Assembly (NCBI GenBank): GCA_014898425.1
Contig: RCSZ01000020.1
Coordinates: forward strand, 1-64,000
Direction of reading: 5' to 3'
Source of the DNA: Botryotinia globosa
Taxonomy: Eukaryota > Ascomycota > Leotiomycetes > Helotiales > Sclerotiniaceae
DNA length: 64,000 bases
The translations under genes were made by a program, and so were the position numbers. Positions 11,201-23,400 of this stretch are shown piece by piece. Each line of letters opens with the position of its first letter. Positions within the stretch are counted from its first letter, which is position 1. The notes beneath the pieces were generated by a model. That model was not told the DNA's origin. It ran no database searches and saw nothing but the letters and a program-made list of their open reading frames with translations.

Positions 11201-14191
11201 TTATGAGCAAGTGCTGCCCATGTGCTGTCGGAAGACCATCTCAATACATTAGAAAGTGTTTGAAGATAGTACAAGCATTGATCGAGATCATCGTCATCTG
11301 CATAGATACGCATGTTGTGATGCGCTGTGGTCCCAGCATCTTCGAATTTTGTGAAAAGGAAACTATAATTCGAGAACTTCGCTACGAAAAGATGAAATAG
11401 CCTAAGCCATAGTAAGCATTAATCCTTAAACAAAATAAACGCACATACCTGTCAATGCCAACAAGACTCTGTAGCCAAATCCGAACAGTCATGAAAAGTT
11501 GTGTTCGTTCATCAAGTAGAGCATCAAGCAACAGGAAAAGAGGTTTCGCAAGCATAACTTCATAATTTCCAATACCGGAAAGTCGAGGTGTATTCTTGAT
11601 ATCGGTGTTGGAGCTACGACGATCAAGGTGACCGGCATTGTCTTGGAGCGAGTGTGTCCACAAGATGCTAAAGCTCCGCCCAGGGTCAGCGTCTCGAGAT
11701 GCATATGTACCATTCAGATCATGTTCTATCATCAAATTGCATATCGAAGCTTCTATATCGTGGTTGTCAAGTGTGAGTGTTGTTTGTAATTGCCAAAGGC
11801 TTCGTACAGTCTCAACATGATATTTTGGATGAGAAGCAGAAAGATATGACCAAGCCAATCGAACGAGAGGATCTACAAGATTGGATAGCTGTGGCAATGA
11901 GATGTAATGATTCGAGTAAAGACTGGTGCAAAGAGATACGATTGAGGTAAATGTGAGAAATGGAAGCTGAGATGGCATGCTCAGTTTCCTTTGCATAGAC
12001 TCTAGCAGTCCCGGGACATCAAGACTTCCAATCCTGGATACTTTTGAAAGTAGCATAACAAGGAGCCTCGTTTTGAGACCAGCATCAGCACTTGACACTG
12101 AACTTGATAGACTCTCGTTAACTATGCTACCGCCTTCGCGGACGAGCAATTCGCTGAGATCACGAGCTGAAAATGGTGGTGGAAATGCATCTAAATTGCC
12201 TTGTTCCTGGACATAGAATGTCTTCATACTGCGTATTATCTCGGTATTCGAAAGAGATTTGATCTCGTCTTCATGTCTGATCATCGACTGACCGGTGGAA
12301 GGCCGCACCTGAAAAGCTCGTTCTGGAATGAGATCGATCAAATCCATAACAAGATTTAAAGCTAATTGCTCAACTTCATTCTTGACGCCAACCGTCTCTG
12401 CACGCTCCTGCATTCTTTCCTTAGCATCTTCTAGCATACTCAAAATCGCCTGAGTTGTTAATGGGGCGTGTATCAGCAGCATCTCTTCTTCTCGTACGTT
12501 AAAATGGTTGATTATGAAGGTGACGAGAGACAATTTATCAATTTGCTCTTCAGTTGATAAACTTCCAGGGGCTAAGGCCTGTGCAATCAACCCAACGATT
12601 TCGCCCCAAATCAAACCACTTTCAACACCATCAAAGAAGACACTAGCACTCTTAAGAACTTCAGCAAAGTCAGCCTTGTTCACTGCTTTACTCTTATAGT
12701 CTCGAACACTATTGATAACAGGTAGGAATATATCAGGAACGACAAGTCCACCAATCTCCCACCGATCCATCAAGGAAAGGCATATTCGAAACGGCCGGGC
12801 TTTTGCAATAGGATTTATGGCCTCTCGTTGTATCAACTTAAGCAAAGCCTGTGTGAGTGGATGTAGGCCATGAGCTTCGAAGTACTGGGTCCTTGAAGAA
12901 TTATGTGACCCAAGAGGATCTCCAGTAACCGATGTTGGTGATTCTGGACCATTCTCATTTTCATGGCCAACTGGCTCTGGCCCTAAAAGCCATGTCCATA
13001 GACGTCTATTCAAACTCATATCACGTCGAGTTACAACACCAGCAGCGGCCGTGACAAGAAGCTCGAGATCTTCCGGTTTGACACGTTGTTGCAAAACATT
13101 AGAATGTAGAGGTAAATGCGTAACCAGGAGATCTAAAAATCCGCGTTGAATCAAGATTTGTTCATCCCCCAAACCAGCAGCGAAACATCGTAGAAGAAGC
13201 CCAGGCTCAGGCGAGGTAACAATTTCCGCTAATTGAGACTGATTCGTATTCAAATCATTCTTGTGAGACCCATTAGACGAGGAATTAATTTGCTCCGAGG
13301 ACGACTGTCCGAGTTTCGGGAGATTCCGGTTAAGATAGGCCAATGCTCCTAGACGACGACCATTGCTCGTTATTGCAGCGAGAAAGAAACATTGCCAGAA
13401 ATATTCGTCACCACTGCTATGATTCTGTCCCAAATCCTCGGTTCCAGAAGGCCTGACAGAATGTTTGAAACCATCAAGCAGCTTCAAAGTACGTTCAAAC
13501 TCGTCACTATTTTCTTCCTCAAGACCGGGTAATAAAGCAAGTATGATTGCTTTCAAAGCTGGCCGGAGTGATCGTCCGTCAATTTTAAGTAGGTGTTTTT
13601 CTAGAAGCTCAAGGAACGGGCCCCTCACAGAGAGGGACGCAAATGACAGAGTGGTCGATAACCCTGGTAGATAGAGAGGTAGATCCTTAGAAAGTTCATC
13701 TTTTCCTATCATCGAGAATATATATCCGTAGACTTCAAGAGCTTTTTGGTGTACACCTGAAGGCAGCGAAGGATTTAAACACTGAGCAAGACGTTTTGCG
13801 ACAACTGCTTTGGATGGGACAGTAGCTATATTTGTAGGATGTGCTTGTAACGACTATAATTATTATTTCAGTGCATTTCTTCTATTCACATTCTTGAGAC
13901 CACACACCTTCAATAACCTCCCCAAGAAAGAAATATAATCCGCCCATTCCTGTAAGGCTGTGTCAAACAGCGAGAGCGAACGATCAACGCCGGATGCATA
14001 TCTGCGGAATGCTTTATCTTTATTTGGAGGTTCATCTGTTACAATCTATCAGTTCTGCCATATGGAATGATATAAGAATTGAGAGCTCTACCTCCCCCCA
14101 ACTGGTTCCTCCATTTTCTCGGAACTGGTGATGCTCTTCCTGAGCTCGCAGGAGATACCGACTGACGGCCAGAGCTTGGCTCAAGGGCCAT
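8273..14191 (-). CDS. DOP1: Dopey-family protein (DOP1), Golgi/endosome traffic
   Basis: Exons, in coding order: 14191-14092, 14035-13908, 13853-11449, 11401-11157, 11109-9638, 9589-8273; introns are 47-56 nt and the frame joins exactly to 1888 codons. The N-terminus has the Dopey signature: FRRYASGVDRSLSLF, then LQEWADYISFLGRLLKSLQ, then the SMIGKDELSKDLPLYLPGL block near residue 130. The rest is a long helical-repeat protein, as expected for the family (about 1700-1900 aa in fungi). Known role in yeast: Dop1 works with the Arf-GEF-like Mon2 and the flippase Neo1 in endosome-Golgi recycling. The start (MALEPSSGRQSVSP) follows from the good splice at 14092. The 48-nt intron at 9590-9637 is in frame and stop-free, so a naive frame reads through it. 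It is head-to-head with MON1; Mon1 is unrelated to the Dop1 partner Mon2. Confidence 0.93.
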
Positions 14192-14565
14192 GATTCTTGT
14201 GGCACTTCACAAAAGTAGATTTGAAGACGCTTTGCATCTTTCGATTGTTGTTGTTTGAGTATATAATTCATGAATTCATGACGTACGCGTGGCTTCTTTC
14301 ATCTGTCGATTCAATGTGCTTCTTCAAATTCCCAAGGCTGACAGGTTGTCGCTAAATTCCATCATTCAGTGGCTCCAGCCCTGCCCGCATAAACTACAGC
14401 CTTAAATATCCCTGTTATCGAGAAATCCAAAAGTATTCACAACCGTTTGTATAGTGGTAAGTTATTATTACAAGTCTAGCATGAATATGCTGTACACAAA
14501 TCAGTTATAAAGATTAATGTGAGTTTGTTGTTTAGTTGGAATACCCTCTTCCCCGCAGGGACCTC
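14192..14565. promoter_or_regulatory. Shared promoter region between DOP1 and MON1
   Basis: 374 bp separate the two divergent start codons, so both promoters must lie here or overlap the 5' UTRs. I see no clear TATA box at a standard distance. A pyrimidine-rich CCCTCTTCCCCGCAG sits just before the MON1 ATG and could be a leader-intron acceptor, but the nearest GTGAGT would give an intron of only about 40 nt. Confidence 0.5.
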
Positions 14566-16770
14566 ATGGGAGCTTCTCCTAACCTCTCGGATGCAGCTCC
14601 CAATGAACGAGCACATGCAACAAATGAAGGATCGTCTGCGAAAGCGACGGTCGATCATGCTACGACCTATGCGATGACCAGTGAAGATGGATCCACGGCC
14701 TCAGATGGCGTGAATTGCGATACTGCTTCCAAAGCCTCTATGGAAACACTCGACGCAGAGGCCCCCGAGGTTGTTGCAAACAAAGATGATACATTAGATA
14801 ACGATGATGCAAAAGAGCGAAGGCCTCCTCTGCCCCCTAGACGTCCACTACTCCAGACACCAGAACGACCAAAAACTTCAGGAGCTCCAAAGCGACCGGT
14901 ATTGCAGTCTCAGCCTACCACGGCATTATCGTCAGTCGAGATACAGACATTATCATTCCCCGATGGTACCAGAGGTACTTTTTCTACACCAATCAGCCGA
15001 TCGGTATCGGAAACGAAATTAGGACATGGTGTTTCTTCGTCAGTCTCATCACTAAGCAAGAAAAAGAATCTCGACGGAAGTGACAATGATGATAATGCAA
15101 GTCTTATGAGTTATGCGCCAACCTTGAAGGCAAATGGAGATCTTGCAAGTCTACTTGATGATGGACTTAACGCGCAAAGTCCGGCATGGAAATTGTTAAA
15201 TTCACAAGCAGATCATGGGGAGCCGATCGACGAGGTAGAGGAGTTTGAGGATCATTCTCTTGTACATTTCGAACGCGAATTCGACGAAATAGGGGAGGTT
15301 GACAGCAAGGGCGGCAACGAAGAGGATTTACTTATACAATGGAAGTCAAAACTCAAGCATTACTTGATTCTCTCTTCCGCCGGAAAACCTATATACAGTC
15401 GCCATGGAGATCAAAACCTTATTAATGGCTACATTGGAATTATTCAAACGATCATATCATTCTACGAGGGCTCAAAAGATCCTCTTACAGGATTTACTGC
15501 AGGCCGTACAAGATTTGTTATCTCAACTGATGGACCTTTATATTTCGTTGCTATTAGTAAACTTGGCGAGAGCGATGCTCAATTGAAGGGCCAGCTTGAA
15601 GCGTTGTATATGCAGATTTTATCAACCCTGACCTTACCAACTCTTACACATTTATTCTCAAACAGACCAAATACAGATCTTCGCCGACCTTTAGAGGGAA
15701 CTGAATCCTTACTATCATCACTCGCGGACACCTTTACCAAAGGCTCTCCATCTGCATTATTGTCTGCATTGGAATGTTTGAAATTACGGAAGTCCCAACG
15801 ACATGTCATAAACAATACTCTGTTGAAAGCACGAACTGACAAGCTTCTCTACGGGTTGATAGTAGCAGGTGGTAGGCTTGTAAGTGTGATACGTCCTAAA
15901 CGACATTCGTTACATCCTAGCGACCTCCAACTCATATTCAACATGCTTTTCGAAGCCGGTGGCGTTCGAGCTGGAGGCGGGGAGAATTGGATTCCTTTAT
16001 GTCTCCCTGGATTCAACAATCGAGGATACCTCTACATGTATGTGAGCTTCCTAAGCGTGGAAAATGGCGAACCTATTAAAGACAATGTCTCCGAGAACAA
16101 GAAGAGTAGAACAGAAGACGAAGTTGCAGTGCTACTCATAAGCGCTGACAAGGAAAGCTTTTTTGAGCTTAAACAAATGCGCGACGACGTGGTCAATCAA
16201 CTCGAAAAGAATGGAAGCATGAACATCATCAAAGCTGCCGTTCGCCAGGGACGTCCAAAGACAACTGATATTGCTCCTGGAACGCCCTTACGACACTTCC
16301 TTTACAAGTCACGAGCAAATGTTCAATTCACAATGCCATCATTTGATCCTCATTACAATAACCTCGTCAATCGTCGAAGGTAAGATAAAATAGTTCATTT
16401 CTTATCATTATTAAATACCAAAGCGACCGTGCTATAGAATACTGTAAAGTAGCTATTAAGAGTATCGTTACATGCCATCAATGATAAGCATCGTAGATAG
16501 TCACAAACCACTAACACCAATGTCAGACTGATGAACCGATATCAAAACCTACACTCCGCAACCCACAAGAAGCATTCCCATCTCAAAGTACTGCACTGCG
16601 TCTCCCGCGACAGTATCTCCCTCGCTTGGACCACCCCCCAGTTTGAATTCTACTGCGTGGCAGGTCCTAACGCTTCACGCGCGGGTTTGGCTCAAGGTGC
16701 CAACAAAATAATTCAATGGGTCAAGCGTGAAGAAGAGCGCGTGTTCATTGTTGGTGGTGCCGTGTTCTAG
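14566..16770 (+). CDS. MON1: Vacuolar fusion protein MON1 (Rab7 GEF subunit)
   Basis: Two exons, 14566-16379 and 16527-16770, separated by a 147-nt intron (GTAAGA, branch CTAAC, TGTCAG), give 685 aa. Mon1 with Ccz1 forms the GEF that loads Rab7/Ypt7 on late endosomes, vacuoles and autophagosomes. The first ~250 residues are disordered and acidic, with polyproline-rich [10 protein letters not shown]. Three longin-type segments follow: ~255-375 ([20 protein letters not shown]), ~430-545 ([20 protein letters not shown]) and a C-terminal one from ~600. The second exon supplies the conserved end ([19 protein letters not shown], then GGAVF); without it the protein would stop at NRRR. The ATG at 14566 is the first in frame after an upstream stop. 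Its stop codon overlaps that of the convergent gene at 16767. Confidence 0.95.
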
Positions 16771-18065
16771 GGTCTTATTCGAGCGGTGACACTTTGTTTC
16801 CTGGCCTTAGCTTCGGCCTTGAGATTCTTATTAGTTAACACAAACCCATTCATTTGGCCTTCAGCGCAGCGTCCCTGATCGTTGAATTCGTCTTTACACT
16901 GAAAGCAGGAGCAAACAAATTAGCCTCTTTTTGTGCAATCCTGAATGTATCTACCTAATGGAAAAACCACAACCAAAAATCAAAAGAAACTTACACAATC
17001 AAGAACACCATCGGGATATTTTGCCCTATTAGCGATATTCCGTTCTTCCCTTTCTCCTTCCAGCCTTTCTCTCTCCAACCGTTCCGATGGACTTTCCTTT
17101 TCCTGCGCGTCTATAATACTCTTTCTTCCAATCCGAGGCAGTGTCCACCTTCTGCCTTTTCCCTTTTTGTCTTCCTCCTCCCCTTCTCTTACCTTGTTTA
17201 ATAGTGCAATCTCGCCCTCACTCTTATTTCTCCTCCTCTCTCCCTCATTCTCATTCTCTTTGCCCTTCCACTTTCCATTGCTCGTCGGATTTGAACTCCA
17301 GGAAGGCGAATTGAACGCAGGCCTAGTTGGTGACGTCTCATCAGTTTCTTCGCTCTCTTCCTTTTGTTTTGCCTTTGCCTTCTCTTTCTCTTGTGCCTTC
17401 CCACTCCCCATTTGTTTAAACCATGGAAATCCACCACCAGATCCACCTTTAACGCCAATTGATCCATCAGACGCACGAAAGTTGGGACTATCAGTCGCTC
17501 CACCTACTGGAGGCGTCACTTCACCCGTCTCCCTTTGGTTCCTCTTCCCCTTGAATCTCCAAAAGCTCGTCTTTCTTTCACTTCTAATTGAGCGAATGTT
17601 TTCTGCAGAATTCTCCGCACAATTCTCGTCCGTACCAATTTCCTCGGCTTCAACAACCTCACTCACGTGCTCCGTAAACTCTGCTGAACCCGGGCTTGGG
17701 ATGTCTGCTCCCTCCACTATCACTCTCATGTCTGGCTGAGGATTTCGCCGATATCCTTCGATAGGACTCATGCTATTCGTTTGTTGTCAACTCGAATTTC
17801 CATTTTCATTTCCATTTCTATTATTGCTTAACGACCCTCCCAGCGGCGATACCGGTGATTCAGGCAGCGTAATCGTGCCGGCATTGCCTCTACTGGTATG
17901 GTAATTTATTGTCGAGGTGGCAGAATTGGACAGAGTGCCGGAGGATGGAGGTGTAATGGCATCCGTAGGCGTTGAGTGGACGACAGTGGTGTCGACTCTA
18001 AGTCCTTGGTTCTTTTTCTTTTTAGACCCGAAGAGCGGTCGGTACATTTGCACTGTATTTGTCAT
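16767..18065 (-). CDS. Unknown fungal protein, charged low-complexity, with Cys-rich tail
   Basis: Start [18 protein letters not shown] at 18065. A TGA lies in frame at 17787-17789, yet the same frame continues at once as protein-like sequence ([14 protein letters not shown]). The best reconciliation is an intron at 17736-17852 (donor GTATCG, acceptor CCTCAG, 117 nt, frame-preserving) that removes the TGA. Stop readthrough or a nonsense allele are alternatives. A clear intron at 16899-16994 (GTAAGT...TTTCAG) then joins GVLDC to [19 protein letters not shown], ending TARIRP at 16767. The spliced protein would be 361 aa. The middle is Lys/Glu-rich ([14 protein letters not shown]) and likely disordered or coiled; the short tail has three Cys. 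I recognise no domain and assign no function. Its stop overlaps the MON1 stop. Confidence 0.65.
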
Positions 18066-18633
18066 TCTGATGATTGGTAGTTATGTGTGATAGTGGGAGA
18101 CAAGATAGAGTAGGAGAATATCAGGAAAAAGATGAGCAGATCTTAAGTTGTATCGAGAGAGACACGGATGAATATGATGGGAAATTATATATATTAATCG
18201 ACTGCTATCTTCACATACGACAGACGACACAGCGGTAAATATATAATAAAGAGGTTGATAGAGTATATGTGAAGCCCAGAGAGTTGGTATATGCAATTAA
18301 ACACCCATGAGATGGGGAAGGGGAAGATATAACGGTCTCCTCTTCCCCGCTTCAAACTATATACCGGTATTTAGAATTGATCTTCATCCCCTCACGAACA
18401 ACTGAATCATAACTAACCAATGACGTCTATCAATCCCCTCTTACCTCTACTCTAACACACATACATACAAGCTAAACTCCCAACAAAACTTAACATCCAG
18501 TCTCCTTCCTTTCTTTCTTTCTTTCTCGGCTCCTATTAGCTGTGAAATACATTTATGCTTTTGGATATATAGGTAGTAGATTCTAGGTTTTAATCATCAC
18601 CACCGCTTTAACTTGTAACTTGCTCAGATCCAA

Positions 18634-18655
18634 CCCCCCCCCCCCCCCCCCCCCC
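18634..18655. repeat. Poly-C tract, 22 bases
   Basis: An uninterrupted run of 22 C, flanked by GATCCAA and TCCGCC. Unusual length for a homopolymer of C; could form a G-quadruplex-like structure on the other strand. Exact length is prone to sequencing error. Confidence 0.95.
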
Positions 18656-19011
18656 TCCGCCTAAACCTTTTTTAGAGGTATATACAGGAGGGGAAAGTTT
18701 TCATGAGAACTATGCTATAATTGACGATCCATCACTTAGCACTTAGTACATATATAGGTACTCACAAGTTACTCTATCAGTACCACAACATCTATCCATC
18801 CATCCATCAAGCTCCCATCAACAACCTCTCAAAATCAAAGTAATCACCCACTCAGGGCACGAAATTTACCTCCCCCCTCCCAACTGCAAAGCCCATTCCC
18901 TCAATCTCTCACTCTCTCACTCCCTCACTTCATCCATTATCAATCATCCCTCCACCCACCATCCATGACGCAGCCAAGAACCAAGAACCAAAAACCAAAC
19001 AGCAGCAACCC

Positions 19012-19080
19012 AACCATCAACCTAACCATCACCCTAACCATCACCCTAACCATCAACCCAACCATCACCCTAACCATCGA
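19012..19080. repeat. Degenerate 12-bp repeat CACCCTAACCAT
   Basis: Five to six copies of a 12-bp unit with variants (CAACCTAACCAT, CAACCCAACCAT). Each unit contains CCCTAAC, which resembles the fungal telomere repeat, but the 12-bp period shows it is an ordinary minisatellite. Confidence 0.85.
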
Positions 19081-19444
19081 ACTATCAACAAACCAGCAAT
19101 CCCATGAAGCTTTCCACAACTCTACACTCTATCTTCATAAGCTCCATCACTGTAGAAGTTAAATTTCTTTTTTATTTCCCCATCTTCCCATTCTTCTCAC
19201 ACCCAATCTTCCCACACCCAATCTTCCCATCTTGCCAACATTAAAGATAAAAATCTCAAGATCATTACAAACAAAGCTAAACACAACACAACACAACAAA
19301 ATCCAATACCACCCAATCCTCCTCCAACTCAACAACCAACCAACCAGCCAACTAATCACAACTAATCACAACTAATCACTACTAAAATTACAACCCCACC
19401 CCACCAAACTTTCTTTTCCCCAAGATTTACTTACTGTATACCTA

Positions 19445-19639
19445 CCATACCATACCATACCATACCATACCATACCATACCATACCATACCATACCATAC
19501 CATACCATACCATACCATACCATACCATACCATACCATACCATACCATACCATACCATACCATACCATACCATACCATACCATACCATACCATACCATAC
19601 CATACCATACCATACCATACCATACCGTACCATACCATA
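19445..19639. repeat. Pentanucleotide microsatellite (CCATA)39
   Basis: 195 bp of CCATA with a single CCGTA variant near the right end. On the minus strand all three frames are open and read Met-Val-Trp-Tyr-Gly; these are repeat artefacts. Confidence 0.97.
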
Positions 19640-20472
19640 TCCACTCACTACACTATACTACACTACACCACACTACACCACACTACACTTAACCAAACCA
19701 TCTTCAGATATTCCATCTTCCATCTTCCCCAATACCCAATATCCCCTACCCCCTACCCAATATCTCCTACATAATACCCAATATCCCCTACCCAATATCT
19801 CCTACCCAATATCCCCTACCCCCTACCCCCTACCCAAACTCCAACCTCCAACCTCCAACCTCCAACCTCCAACCGCCAAACTTTAACCCAACAACCATTA
19901 TCTAGGTAGTTAGTTGCAGATCAACCTCCGCTAAGAATACCTAGCCCAGACCATCAGGAAACTTTAAGCGAGGCTTGTAGATCTTTCTTAACCTCTGTTC
20001 ATTTTAGTACTGCAAACTTGCCTAGCTTCAACGGTTATAAGGTTATACGCTCGCCTTCAATAAATAATTCCGTAATGAATCCGGATTACACAAGACCTTT
20101 TCTCCACGTTATAACTTATGACTCAATGCTATCTCACTTCTCCTTCTTTAATACCTAGTGCACCGCAAATCACAAACTTCAGCGACTCATATAAACCAAT
20201 GTAGGGTCTTTCCATCATAATCATGTATAATATTCATTAAAATTATTGTTGTCTTTCAGTCTAATTTGTTTTCCTATCACCAGTGAGCTAAAACTCCACC
20301 CTCTCCCATCCCACACAAATCTTGGCCTTGACACGCCCGAACGCCACCAGCAAAAACAAGAAAGAAACAAAACAGCCAGACTAGTATTTTTCCCCCAAAA
20401 CCGGATGACAAGCTTAATACAAGTACCACAAGCTAGATATCAACAAGGAGACACAGTGCCATGTTCAGAGAA

Positions 20473-23400
20473 TCATGCACTAGCCCTTGATCTCTCATTA
20501 CCAGTATTGGTTGCACTTCGCGATTTGACACGTGCGGAGATAGCAGCTCGAGCTCCACGAAACCATTCAGTCACTTTCGCTCGCAACCGATGTCCATGCA
20601 GCCTATGCTCTGTACGTCGAGGATTTGGTGAATCTATGAAGCTGGCTCTCGCGGCATTGAGATCAGCGACGGACTTGGCAGCTAGAGGCGATTGGCCAAC
20701 CCCTCCAGGTTGATCTCTCCAGACTATGTCATCACAAGAATATGATCCATTGCGAGCTACGTATGGCACACCAACGCGAGCTCGAAAGTTTGAAATCCTT
20801 TTTCGTAAACCATGGCCACCATTGCGATGAGAACTGTCATCGGAGAAAAAGCTTCGGGCGTCAGTGGGGCTCGGCAAGTTTCCTGATCGATCAGCATGAG
20901 GCACGCCAAGATTCAAGCGAGAAGACAAATTCAGCGATGGTTGGCTTGGCACCATCTCAATAACATCTCCAGATTGTTGATCACTATTCGCACTAGGTCT
21001 CCGTGAATGAAGATGCTTACTAACTTGCCTGAATATATTGTCAATTCCGCTGGAAGGCGTAAATAAATCTTTCGGACATGAGATATGTAGATCATTGCTG
21101 GATCTTGATTGGTCTCCAGAAGCATTATTGACCCTTACAGTTCCGGAAGCTTCTGAGCCAGTAGCTCTGGTAAGTTTTAATTTGAGCTTAGCAGGCTTGA
21201 AATCCCCACTTTGCTCTTCTTGGCTAATCGGAGGTAGATTATTGTCCTGCGAACTAGCCCATGAGAAAGTCTCCTCATGTTTTCGTGCCCGAAGATCCGA
21301 AGACGATGTCTTCTCTGCAACAGAATTTCTAACCTTCAGCTTCAACTTCATGGGTGAAGAGCGAGGACCATGACTCTCTCTAGATGGATCAATTTTTTGT
21401 TTCTGGACCGCGCTAGAGATAAATTGAGCTTGCTCCGTTGACTTTTTGAGCTTCTCCTTTTCTATGGAAGAACCTGTTTTAGGTAGGTCAATTGGCGATG
21501 AGCTCACTGCATCTTCCTCGATCGTTCCAAACTTGTTTCTTGGAGAAAGTTCCGGAAGATGACAAGGCATGTCAGCATCCGCAAGAGCAGGCCTCCCAGG
21601 TACTGCCAATCCACGAATTGAAGAGTCGGGTATCTTGGGGAGGGATTTCATAAGCTGCGGCACGCTGTTCTTCAATTTCAACTCCCTTGCTGGTGAAATA
21701 GGCTTGGGTGCTAACATGGGAGACTCAGATCTAGGCATGATCTTACTTGGAGCTTGATCACCAAGGCTCTGGAACTCGGGTGGCCTATAGTCGGGCAGTT
21801 TGCCCTTTTCGATTCGTCCCTCATGAACTTGAAGCCCATCTTCGATGCTTCCATCAGTAGCCATAATTTGAGCACAACTTTGCTCCGATTTCTTGACCAG
21901 CGATAAGAGAGGGCTGGTACGGTGCACCGAGGGAGGATCAAAGTAAGAGTCTCGAGGCAATGTTGGCGACATCATAGGAGTTCTTCGGAGTCCAGTATAT
22001 TCATTGTCGGAGGTGTTGGATCGACCGGCATCATCGGTCGCAATCAGATCGGCTAATTCATCAAGAGCATTGCCAATGGTGGAGAAACCACTAGATCTGA
22101 CTTTGCTTGTACGCACAGAATTGAATTTGGACGAACCATTACATTCATCTGTATCCTCCACTGCTTGCTGAAGCTCTCTACTGTCCAGAATACCCTCGCG
22201 AGATTGTTTTCCAGGCGTACAAATAATACCTTCGCCTACGTCGTCTTCTTCAGAGGTTTGTTGTGGCTCGATGATCGATGTAGAAGCTTCTAGTAAACCT
22301 GCTATGTTTGCGGTTGGTAATGATGAACTCCGTGGTTGAAGTCCGCTTTTTGGAATCATGTCATTAACTTCTCTAAGTGCAAGCTCGGTCTGCTTAACCT
22401 CAACTTCCTCATAGCTTGAAGTAATCGTGACTTCAAATTGCGGTGAAGGGTGCAGGCCAAACGCTCTCGAAACCCGCGAGCTCAACTCTTGAGCATTGGC
22501 ACCTAAGCTTGATATATCTAAAGAGCTGGCATCATCAAGAACACTTTCCGATGGTGCAGAGTTCTCACAGTCCTTTGCGCAGATACTAAGTGCAGCTCGA
22601 ACATGGCCGCCATTATTTGGAATTCCACTTCCACTTTCTGCACTGTTTTTCCTCATAGGATGTCGAATTATGGTTGAGGCCGATGATGATGCACGAAGAT
22701 GGTGGTGGTTGTTATTTCCATTGAGTCTGGATGGAAGACTATTGGCAAGAGGCCGGAGTGCTGAACTCAAAGGACGATCCTCGTGAATTGTTCTTTGTAG
22801 TTGGAATTGCGGTGGAGGCTCCAAGTTTGACCGATCCTGGGTTTCCACCTCAAAATCTTCCGTATAGTCATAGTACAGAGGTGACGGTTTTGCCGGCGTA
22901 TTTGTTGCTGATTGAGACAAACTCGGCGGGGCAAAATTGGCAGTTGAGGACAGACTAAGTGTGCTTCGAGCTGGAGATGTGTTAATTGAAGGTGGGCCGT
23001 TGCGGCGTTGCCAATCTGGTCCGGCCGGCCCATTTCTCTGTCGTAGGTTGGGACTTGGCGTACGCCTCCTTGGCGAAGGTTGACTTAATAATGAAGGAGT
23101 CGAGCGGTTAGCGTCTGGTCGTAGTGACAATGGTGGCGGGACTCGTCTCTGAGCATATAATGAAGCCGGAGAAGATACGTTTCGGACCGCTCCCTATTGC
23201 ACGATATCAGTCAGAAGATAATTGAGAAGCAATAGTTTCGTAGTGAGAATTGGGAAACTAACATAGGGTATTCGATCAATCTCTGCACGGCGACTATAGT
23301 CTATTCCGCCGCCATCAGTGAGTGCGGGGGAGGAAGGTCTGAACCCAGGCCTCTTCAGGCGTGCTGGATATGCAAATGGCGATCGAGGTCGTTGGACAAG

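Larger units (their letters stand above)
18066..20472. other. Intergenic simple-repeat desert
   Basis: No gene is supportable. The left part is probably 5' leader and promoter of the minus-strand gene ending at 16767; the right end may be 3' UTR of the gene at 20473. Between them are a poly-C run, CACCCTAACCAT repeats, a long CCATA array, CTACA/CACTACAC runs near 19648-19690, CCTACCCAATATC repeats near 19735-19830 and AACCTCC repeats near 19845-19875. Almost all are pyrimidine-rich on the plus strand. Confidence 0.7.

Noticed and set aside
8273..16770. DOP1/MON1 as a functional complex pair
   Set aside because: The known Dop1 partner is Mon2, an unrelated protein; the similar name is misleading, so only shared promoter geometry is claimed.
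19012..19080. Possible internal telomere repeat (CCCTAAC words)
   Set aside because: Period is 12 bp with CAT spacers, not 6 bp; surrounded by other unrelated C-rich repeats, so coincidental.
19372..19648. Three overlapping Met-Val-Trp-Tyr-Gly repeat frames
   Set aside because: A 5-bp microsatellite is open in every frame; not a gene.
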